Source: Synechococcaceae cyanobacterium SM2_3_1
Lineage (GTDB): Bacteria > Cyanobacteriota > Cyanobacteriia > Thermostichales > Thermostichaceae
Direction of reading: 5' to 3'
NCBI GenBank assembly: GCA_012030715.1
Contig: JAAUUJ010000025.1
Span: 1-36,450 of the forward strand
Length of the DNA: 36,450 nucleotides
The number at the start of each line of letters is the position of its first letter. The stretch's first letter is position 1. The position numbers and the translations under genes were made by a program. The notes under the pieces were generated by a model. The model had not been told where the DNA came from. It was given only the letters and a program-made list of their open reading frames with translations, and searched no databases. Of the stretch, positions 26,207-33,886 are shown piece after piece.

Positions 26207-28872
26207 GCCAGATCTGACCTGTGGCTCCGTCCATGTCCACCCAATCACCGGTTTGCAGATGATCCAGCAGGTGAGGAATGGCCACAATCGCCGGAATTCC
26301 CATTTCTCGGGCCACGATCGCGGAATGGGACAGCAAACTTCCCCGTTGCACCAGGATTCCGGCAGCGGCAGGAAATAAAAGAATCCAGCCCGGATCCGTG
26401 CGTTCCGCCACCAGGATTTCGCCTGCTTGCAGTGTCGCTCCTCGCGGATCCTGATGACTCTGACTGGACCCTGGACCCGACCCGGGCAGCAGCCCAATCC
26501 CTGTAGGGTGTCTGAGGGGGCTCGATCGGTGGTGGAGGGAGTTGAAATCGGGCTGGCAAAGGGATCCAGAGAAACTGTGCCACGGGTTTGAAACCGATCC
26601 GGAGGGGGAGCCTGGAGGTTGAAGCGGGTGAACTCCTCTTGGCGGACAGCGGCCAGGGCCTTCAGATCAATGCAGGTGGTGGATCCGTCTACAAATCCCA
26701 GCGCCTCTTCCACCTCCAGATAAAAGATATCGCGCGGATCGGCTAAGACTCCATCCGTCCAGTAGCGGTGACCCAGCTCCAGAAATAGGCGGCGAACTCG
26801 GCCAAAGAGGCGGGTGCGTTCAAACCGGAGATTCTCCCGTTCCCGGATCCGAGTTCGGGTATTTTGTAACACCCAGGCCAAGATCCACCGCTTGAGAGGA
26901 TGTTTGAGGAGCTGCTGGACCTGATCTTCCGCTTGCTTGCGAATCCGATCTGCGGGAAAGGACGGCTGAGCCTGGATGCGATTGCGCTGGCCTGCCACAG
27001 CGATAGAACGGTAGAGAGGCAGGGGATCATCGTCAAGTGTGGGGGACTCCAGTTTTAACTCCTCCAGGCAGCGATCCCCGAACTGATGCAGATAGGTTTT
27101 GACCTGTGTTTGCAGATCTGGATACTGAATCAGTGCCTTCTGGATCTCGTGAAGATCCGCTTCAGCAAGGGTTTTCAACAGATCTAGATGTTCAGCTGCC
27201 TGGTTTCCCATCCCGTGAATCAGGCGAGCGGGTTCTGTGCTGATCATCCCCCCTTCCCCGCACAGCAACTGGTTGGCCAGGGTTCGGTCTGGATCCTGAC
27301 ACCAGGACTGGGTGAGTTTGCCTAAGACCCCAAAAAAGATCATGGCCAGAAAATCGTTGATCAGGGGAGCATCCCAGTGGGTGAGCAACTGTTGTTCCAG
27401 CTGCCGGTAGGTGGTGACCAGCTGATCACTGCGCATGTCCTTGAGAGGCGGATCGGGGGGCTGGAGTGCTGCCGCCAGTCGTTGATAAAAACCTTCAATT
27501 GTCCGACTCAGGGTGAAATAGTTGCCCGCCAGGCCCAGCAGGGTTCTTCCCAGACGCAACCGATCCCGCCAGGGGTGGGTCTGTACACTGGATTTCAATT
27601 CCATTGCGATCTCAGGAGGTAATCCCTCCTTGAGCCCCATCATCTGTTCCATAAACCGTTGGTTGCTGCCAAAGCCAGGCAAAAGAGCCAGAAGGCGGTA
27701 CCAGTTGTAGAGGTTGTAGTAGACCCGTCCCCGCACCAGCCCGATCATGTGCCGGAACACATTGCCCTGCTCTGCCACCACCGCCTGAGGAACTCCGAGG
27801 AGAAGACAAAACTGCCGATAGACCTCTTCGTAGGCCCGACGGGCAAAGGAAAAGGTAAGAGGGGTGGTGATACCGCTATAGCTTTCGGCAATGTTGGAGT
27901 TGTCCCAGAGGATCGGCAGACCGTCTGGATCCGGGGGCAGGTGGGTAATGGGGCGCGATTGCAGCAGATAGAGATGCCCTCCGGCATAGGCCCATTCAAT
28001 GTCTTGGGGGCAACCTAGAAGGGTGCTGGTTTTTCTGGCCAGTGCAGCCACTGCCCGGATCTGCTCATCCTGCAATGTGAACTGCTGGGCCTGCTTGGGG
28101 GAGAGAGAGACCTGCTGAATGGGGTTCTGCCTAGCAGCCATCGATCCACCGGGCGTCAGGACCTGGGCCAGTACTTTGTCTCCTAAATCGCGCTTCCAGA
28201 TCTGCCCTTCTCGATCCACATGAAACGTATCGCCATCCCCATCCCCGTTCACCAGGCTGGATCCTAACCCCCAGACGGAAGAGACCACGGCCATAGAACG
28301 ACGACCTGTGATGGGATCTGCAGCAAACGCTACCCCAGCCACTTCTGCGGGGATCAGTTCCTGTACGATCACTGCGGGCACGGGAGGACGCGAAGCCAAA
28401 CCCTGTTGTTGTCGATAGAGCAGGAGCTGGTCGCTAAAGCCAGATCGCCAGACCTGCTGTACTGCGGCCATGATCTGAGGGGGGCAGATCCCCAGGACAC
28501 TCTCCAGCTGTCCGGCAAAACTTTGGGTCTGGCCATCTTCATCACAAGCAGAGGATCGCACCGCCAGATAGGTGTCCGCTACCCACCCCATGGCCGTGAT
28601 TGTGGCTTCGATCTCCTGCATCACCATCCGCGAGGGAACCACCTGTGAGACAAGGGTGGCCAGGCGCTGGGGATCCTCTGTTTCCAGAAAGGCCTGTTGC
28701 TGCCATTCGTTCAGACTTTGAAAAAAGCTTCAGGCGTAATCACAAACCAGGGGGGGATGGGCAGATCCCTGGTCTGCAGCTGAGCCAAGGCAGCCGCTTT
28801 ACCCCCGACGGTTTCTCGCTCGTTGGCCTCGTTAGCCAGTTGGATCATTGGGGTTGAAGGAATAACGGTCAT
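26190..28872 (-). CDS. PEP-synthase/rifampicin-phosphotransferase-like dikinase (two frameshifts)
   Basis: The architecture matches ATP-dependent dikinases of the rifampicin phosphotransferase type. The N-terminal third is a PPDK_N ATP-grasp (TVGGKAAALAQL, RSSACDEDGQTQSFAGQLES, VQELIPAEVAGVAFAADPIT, PQDIEWAYAGGHLYLLQSRP). A long helical middle domain (about residues 330-760) would bind the acceptor. The C-terminal swivelling domain carries the phospho-His in RGSLLSHSAIVAREMGIP. There is no C-terminal pyruvate/PEP barrel, so it is unlikely to be a true PEP synthase. Frames break at an A6 run, 28721-28726 (one T missing on the coding strand), and near 26450 (one G missing). Restored length is about 894 residues. 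The start overlaps the UbiA stop by ATGA. The substrate is unknown; a prenyl alcohol is inferred from context. Confidence 0.82.
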
Positions 28873-29772
28873 AACGATCTCCCGATCAGAGGGGCCATAC
28901 CCAGCATGAAATAAAGAACCAGGGTCCAGAGGGCTGAGAGGGATTGCAAATTTTTCCCCTGCTGCGGGGCCTGCCGACTTAGAAATTGTTGCCCTGATGC
29001 CAGCGCCACCAGCAGGAGCAATCCCAGACTGATCACCACAGGCCAGCGGAACTGAATCTGAGCTGCGGTGAAAGAGGCCAGGATCAACGTCAGGAGCAGG
29101 ATTCCCCACCAGATGCCCACCGCCCGCCTGATCCCCCACAGGTGTGAATAGGTTTCCACCCCGTTTTCTTCGTCCACAGGACTGCGGAGCTTGCGTCCGA
29201 TCTCAATCACGATGCCGTTGCTAAAGCTGGTGGCCATCAACCACCCCAGACCTGGGGGAGGGGATCCCTGCTGAGGTAACCAGTCAAAGCCGCTGGCATA
29301 GAGGTGAAGCAGGGGCATGATCACCATATGGCTGAGCAGGTAAACCCCAGGATGAGCCTTTAGCCAGTGGGGAATGCCAAACTCACAGCTCATGGCCCCC
29401 AGATAGATCCAGACCCCCAGCAGCAACAACAGCAGGCGGGGATCCGACCACCAGGCCAGTCCTGCTTCCACCACCAGGCTCAGGACAAATACACCAGCAA
29501 GTTCCGCCAAGCTGATCACGTCCCGGGGAACCGGACGGTAGGGCGAAACTGGCGATCTGCTTCCCGATCTTTAAATTCATCGGCAATGCGCAACTGCAAA
29601 AAAGTAGCAAGCAGCTGACGAAAGCCATCCCCAGGGGCAGCAGCAACAGGTGGGTTTCCCCTCGTAACAATCTGGAATAGCCCACCCCCGCAACACTGAA
29701 GATCAAGATCAGAGGTCCCTGGACCGCCAGGGGAAAACGTTCCTGCAGGTAGATCCAGCCCCGCTTAAGCAT
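28869..29772 (-). CDS. UbiA-superfamily prenyltransferase (two frameshifts)
   Basis: This is a membrane prenyltransferase with about eight to nine hydrophobic helices. The first metal-diphosphate motif, QLRIADEFKDREADRQFRP, appears only after restoring one base in the A6 run at 29598-29603. A second lost base near 29540 joins it to YRPVPRDVISLAELAG. The second Asp/Glu-rich region reads EIGRKLRSPVDEENGVETYS, which differs from the DxxxD of classical UbiA/MenA but still has paired acids. Restored length is about 301 residues. The start overlaps the HMGR stop by eight bases, and the stop overlaps the dikinase start by four, so the three are translationally coupled. It should join a prenyl diphosphate to an acceptor; neither partner is identifiable. 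Confidence 0.82.
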
Positions 29773-31063
29773 GGTGGTGATCCTCAGCTACCGCTTCACC
29801 TTTGCCACGTGCCAGTCGTTGATGGGCCCGGGTAAACTCCCCTGCCGCCATGGCTCCCACTAACGAAATTTCTCCCGCCAGGGCCAGCCCCACAGCTACC
29901 TCTGCCAGTGCATTGGCCTGTCCGCTGCCCACCAAACCCAGGATCTGTAGACAGGCTTGTGGAGTGGGCAAACGGGTGCCTCCCCCCACGGTTCCTAGGA
30001 TCAGATTGGGAAGCGTGAGGCTGACGTAGAGATCCTCTCCCTGTTGTTCAAAGCGGGTGATGCCCACCGCCGACTCTGCCACACAGGCGGCATCCTGACC
30101 GCAGGCAATGTAGAGGGCTGCCAGACCGTTGGCCAGGTGCCCCTGGATCCCGAAACTACCACTCATCACCCCTCCCGTTGCTGCAAATTGGTAGTAGTGC
30201 AGCATCTCTGCCACAGTGCAGTGCAGCCGCTTCTCGATCAGGCTGGCAGGGATCAGGGCTTCGGCAGTGGCTTTACGGCCCCGCACCGATTGAAAGGAAC
30301 TCCAGCTGGCCTTCTTATCCCCAGACATATTGGCCTCCACATACCAGCGCTGAGGGATCTCGGGTGTGTGCTGCAGAATGTATTGACAGGCGGCCTCGGT
30401 GGCAATGGTCACCATGTTCTGACCTGCAGCATCGGCGGTGAAATATTCAAAGATGAGATAGACGTGGTTGCCCTCCAGATGGATCTGCAGGTGGGTGAGC
30501 TTGCCATAGCGAGTGGTGGACTCGGCCACGGCCCGGATCGGTTCCTGGTTCTCGGTGATCCAGTGGATGAACTTGCCCGCCTGCAGCAGGGTGGAAAAGG
30601 CAAAGCCCGGGGTGCGCGTGACTCCTTCTTTGACCACCGCACAGGTGCAGCCCCCGGCTCGGGTCAGGATCTGGGCCCCTCGGGTGTAGGAGGCAACCAG
30701 GGTGGCCTCTGTGGTGGCTAAGGGCACATAGTAGTTGCCCTGGGCAAAGATGCCGTTGATCCGCAGGGGCCCCGCCAGACCAATGGGCATCCGCGCCACA
30801 CCAATAAAATTCTCGATGTTGTGGATATAGCAGGCAGCTTCCTCCAAACTGCGTGGATCTAGAAGCTGTTCCTGAACCTGATCATGCACCGGCAGCAGGT
30901 GCCAGCGTTGTTGGATTGCCGTGGCTGTGATCCTGGAAGGGTGGGCAATGCGAGGAGAAAGTACCTCCTCCGAGGGGAGTAACCGTTGTTCTAGATCCGC
31001 AAGCGGGTGCTGTTGCAATAGTCGTTGTAGATAGGTCTGGGCACGGGAGGCATCAGTTGACAT
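29765..31063 (-). CDS. Hydroxymethylglutaryl-CoA reductase homologue
   Basis: HMG-CoA reductase reduces an acyl-CoA to a primary alcohol with two NAD(P)H (mevalonate in the classical case). Family blocks are NFIGVARMPIGLAGPL (84-100), ATTEATLVAS with catalytic Glu119, DAAGQNMVTIATE (211-223) for NAD(P)H binding, SGDKKASWSSFQ with catalytic Lys250, CGQDAACVAES with Asp324, GTVGGGTRLPTPQA, and a C-terminal THR-like TRAHQRLARG with His414. Spacing fits class I enzymes. All four catalytic residues are therefore present in a 432-residue intact protein with no membrane anchor. Deviations (DAAGQNM for DAMGMNM, GQDAACV for GQDPAQN) leave room for a different acyl-CoA substrate. No other mevalonate-pathway gene lies in the window. 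Confidence 0.92.
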   Translation of the reverse strand: MSTDASRAQTYLQRLLQQHPLADLEQRLLPSEEVLSPRIAHPSRITATAIQQRWHLLPVHDQVQEQLLDPRSLEEAACYIHNIENFIGVARMPIGLAGPLRINGIFAQGNYYVPLATTEATLVASYTRGAQILTRAGGCTCAVVKEGVTRTPGFAFSTLLQAGKFIHWITENQEPIRAVAESTTRYGKLTHLQIHLEGNHVYLIFEYFTADAAGQNMVTIATEAACQYILQHTPEIPQRWYVEANMSGDKKASWSSFQSVRGRKATAEALIPASLIEKRLHCTVAEMLHYYQFAATGGVMSGSFGIQGHLANGLAALYIACGQDAACVAESAVGITRFEQQGEDLYVSLTLPNLILGTVGGGTRLPTPQACLQILGLVGSGQANALAEVAVGLALAGEISLVGAMAAGEFTRAHQRLARGKGEAVAEDHHHA

Positions 31064-31087
31064 GGGTGGGCTCCTTTTCAGGCATAG

Positions 31088-32674
31088 TTAAGAAAGATGG
31101 TGGGTGAGCCACTGCCGCAGCGCGGGGTAGTCGATTTTGCCGTTGTGGCGACGATCCACAGGAATGTGGGGTAAGAATAGGATCCGGTCCAGGTGAGCCC
31201 AGCTCAAGGCCTCCTGTAGCCGTGATTGCAAATGGCTTCTGGATGGTGAGGGATCGGCCTCCACCACCAGCAGTCGCTGATCTCGAAACTGGATCAGGGC
31301 CGTTCTGCGGATTCCCTGGATCTGGGTGGCAGCACTTTCGACCGCGAAGGGATAGAGCGTTCCTTGTGAATCCACCACCCTGGCCCGATCCCGCCCCAGC
31401 AACCAGAGGCGTCCGCCCTCATCCAGATAGCCTGCATCGCCGGTGCGGTGCCAGATCTGTTCTCCCACTCGCAACTTGTGCTCCTGATTCCCCTGGCCAT
31501 CCAGGTATCCCTTCAGGACATGTTCCCCGATCACGACGATCTCTCCTGGCTGTTGCGGGGAAAGACAGAGGCTTTCAAAGGAGGCTGGTGTGAAGGCAGG
31601 GAGAGGCTGATCCCCCTGGCTGGCGAGGATGCGCACCTGGATCTGGGGGATGGGATATCCGGTTAATAAGCCCTGACCGCACACCATCCGGTCGAGATCC
31701 TCTGGGGTGATCTGGGAGTAACGCATCGGGGCAATGGGTTCTGCCTCTGTAGAACCGTAGAGGGCGGTGATCTCTGCCTGGGGGGCTATGCTGGCTAACT
31801 GCTGCAGCAGACGGGGAAAGACAGGGGTACCTCCGGTGGTGATCCGCTGCAAACTCTCAAGTCGCAGATCCCTCTCCTGGCAGAAGGGGATTATCCGTTC
31901 CCAAAAAGCGGGAGGAGCGGCTGCCCGAGTGGGGGGATAACGCTGGATCTGAGCTATCACCGCAGCGGGTTTAATGTGACCGGGGCGACGTAGATCCAGA
32001 TTCGGAATCAGGGTGGTAACGCCCGCCGCCAGATTGGCCAGAGCAAACATCGGCAGGGTGCAGAGATCCCGATCGTCAGGTTGCAGCTGGATTGCCGCTT
32101 TCAGGGCTCTGTATTGGGCCAGAAGCAATTCATGAGTGCGGATCGCCCCTTTGGGAGCGCCTGTACTCCCGCTGGTGAAGGTGAGCAGGGCCGGAGATTC
32201 TCCCTCCACTTTCTGGATCCGATCCCAGGGCAGCAGGTGCCAGGCGCTGGAGAGTGGAGTGGTTCCTGGCAACCCAGGTCCGATCCCGATCGCATGGGGA
32301 ATAGCTCGCAACCTGGCATGGCGCAGGCGCAGCAAGTGAGCCTTCAGGGAGCCCACAAAGGCTACGGGTTGGATCCGCTGACAGCAAGCCGCAATCTGAT
32401 CTGCTGGAGCAGCAGGATCCATGAAGGTGGCCACCAGCCCCAGGCGGAAACAGGCCAGCAGCACGATGTAGAGGGAAGTGGACATGGCCTGAAAGATCAA
32501 CACCTTCTCCCCTGGCTGGAGCCCCAGATTTTGAAATAGAGCTGCAACCTGAGCAGATTTCTGATTCAGATCCGCAAAGCTGAGCGTGCGCTGCTGCCCC
32601 CACCGGATCTCCTCCAGAGCAGGATGGGATCCGTGCTGGTGGGCCTGTTCAACCAGCAGTTGGGCGATATTCAC
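31088..32674 (-). CDS. AMP-forming acyl/aryl ligase, OleC-like
   Basis: This ANL-superfamily enzyme of about 528 residues activates a carboxylate as acyl-AMP, normally then to acyl-CoA. Core motifs are LLTFTSGSTGAPKGAIRTHE (A3), ALYGSTEAEPIAPM (A5), HRTGDAGYLDEGGRLWLLGR (A7-A8) and RRHNGKIDYPAL with the A10 lysine. YGSTE..PIA and LRRPGHIKP resemble OleC of olefin biosynthesis, a beta-lactone-forming relative, from memory only. I start it at GTG 32674 (NIAQLLVEQAHQHG), which overlaps the stop of the upstream GNAT-like gene as GTGA. A frame shift near 32750 makes both genes read as one 903-residue frame, which I do not accept as real. It lies 24 bases before the HMGR start, so its thioester could feed HMGR. 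Confidence 0.88.
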   Translation of the reverse strand: MNIAQLLVEQAHQHGSHPALEEIRWGQQRTLSFADLNQKSAQVAALFQNLGLQPGEKVLIFQAMSTSLYIVLLACFRLGLVATFMDPAAPADQIAACCQRIQPVAFVGSLKAHLLRLRHARLRAIPHAIGIGPGLPGTTPLSSAWHLLPWDRIQKVEGESPALLTFTSGSTGAPKGAIRTHELLLAQYRALKAAIQLQPDDRDLCTLPMFALANLAAGVTTLIPNLDLRRPGHIKPAAVIAQIQRYPPTRAAAPPAFWERIIPFCQERDLRLESLQRITTGGTPVFPRLLQQLASIAPQAEITALYGSTEAEPIAPMRYSQITPEDLDRMVCGQGLLTGYPIPQIQVRILASQGDQPLPAFTPASFESLCLSPQQPGEIVVIGEHVLKGYLDGQGNQEHKLRVGEQIWHRTGDAGYLDEGGRLWLLGRDRARVVDSQGTLYPFAVESAATQIQGIRRTALIQFRDQRLLVVEADPSPSRSHLQSRLQEALSWAHLDRILFLPHIPVDRRHNGKIDYPALRQWLTHHLS

Positions 32675-33667
32675 TGGCCTGCCTCCGCGAGATAGAGGGT
32701 GTAACGACGAAAGGGACGCGCCTGTCCCCCCAGAACGTTGCGGAGGCATTTTTTCGTGCATGAGGGCATGGATTGCCCGCTTCAGTCCCAATTGCCTGGT
32801 GGTCTGATGGCAGCGCTGTACCAGCAGATTGCCGAGTCCGGCATAGGAGCGGCCCGGTTTGGTGGCTACGGTTTTGATGACGACAGTATCGAGAGGTTCG
32901 CCCCGCTGAGCTTGAGTCAGATCCGGCAGGGCAAAGATAAAACCCAACAGGTTTTCAGCGTGGTAGGCCAGCTGTACTAAACGGGGTTCAAGAAAGTTGG
33001 CAACAGGTTGATAGAGACTGAGGAATCGTTCCCTCTCCAGCGGCGTGTAGAGAAAATTACCCGCAAAGGCTTGCAGGCAGAGTTTATGAATATCCTCTAG
33101 ATAATCAGACAGGGATCGACCCACCAGATTAAAGATTTCCACCCCCAGTTTGTCCAGGCGTTGCTCGACAGCAAGCAGGCGAGGATCAACAGTTTCTAGA
33201 TCTTCCACAAGAGAAGATAGGTAATGGGTTAGCGGTTGAAAGCCAGCCTGCAGGAAATGCTGTGGCCAATCGGCAGGGTGATCCGGTTCCAGTAAAAAGG
33301 GAGGGTGATCTCCTGGCTCTGTAATCAGTCGATAGCGAAACCAGGTGGATCCATCCATGGGTCCTACGACCGCTGAACACCCATGTTCCCCAAGCAGATG
33401 ACAGGCATTTTTCAACAGTTCAGATCCGGCCTCTGTTTCAAGAGCCGCATAATGTCCTAGGACACCAAGGGTTTGTTCCTGCCAGATTAATCCTGTCGAG
33501 GCCCAAAAGGAACAACGGGCTAGTGGCCGATCGTCTTGAATCAAGATCAGGTGACTGGTGGGGGCATGCAGATCAAATTCTGTCTTTGAAAGCAGGGGTA
33601 GGTTCTGTTCATGACACCTGAAAAGATTGGGGATCTGGTCAAGAGTCTGGATCTGGAGGATTGACAC
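32671..33667 (-). CDS. GNAT-like acetyltransferase-type protein (frameshift near C-terminus)
   Basis: This protein of about 331 residues carries a GNAT-like C-terminal part: VVIKTVATKPGRSYAGLG, then NLLVQRCHQTTRQLGLKRAI, resembling the acyl-CoA-binding loop and following helix. The N-terminal part (CRFWAS-like beta strands, GCSAVVGPMDGSTWFRYRLI) is typical of bacterial proteins annotated as GNAT-like hypotheticals. After HALMHEK at the T6 run 32749-32754, the correct frame continues CLRNVLGGQARPFRRYTLYL and ends AEAGQ at the TGA overlapping the ligase GTG. I chose GTG 33667 (VSILQIQTLDQIP) because GGAG lies eight bases upstream; ATG 33685 or 33799 are alternatives. It appears to be the first gene of the leftward operon. 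Confidence 0.75.
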
Positions 33668-33675
33668 AGGTCTCG

Positions 33676-33679
33676 CTCC
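33676..33679 (-). promoter_or_regulatory. Shine-Dalgarno site supporting the GTG start of the GNAT-like gene
   Basis: On the minus strand GGAG lies eight bases before GTG 33665-33667. No comparable site precedes the in-frame ATGs at 33685 or 33799. Confidence 0.55.
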
Positions 33680-33886
33680 GCACATCGGAATAGTTCTACA
33701 GTAGGTCTGATCCTCCGTGCGATTCTGGACCACTTGTGCCAGTCTTTGAACTGCCCACCAAAAAAGGGGCGGATCGTATGAATGCACTCCCAGCTCCACA
33801 AGCAGAGTTTCAGGAGTTAGGAATCACTACCTCCAGTTCTATCGACAGCTAGGTTCTAGCGGCAGAGAGCGAATTCTGGAACTGGC

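Noticed and set aside
26190-28872. Annotation as phosphoenolpyruvate synthase
   Set aside because: The phospho-His domain is at the extreme C-terminus and no PEP/pyruvate-binding barrel follows it, so the rifampicin-phosphotransferase layout fits better.
30044-30721. 225-residue open frame opposite the HMG-CoA reductase gene
   Set aside because: It is antisense to a well-supported gene, rich in Gly, His and Arg as expected from a shadow of a GC-rich coding strand, and has no recognisable domain.
31088-33799. Single 903-residue GNAT-AMP ligase fusion protein
   Set aside because: A clean stop-start overlap and better family-like sequence exist in the shifted frame at a T6 run, so two genes are more likely.
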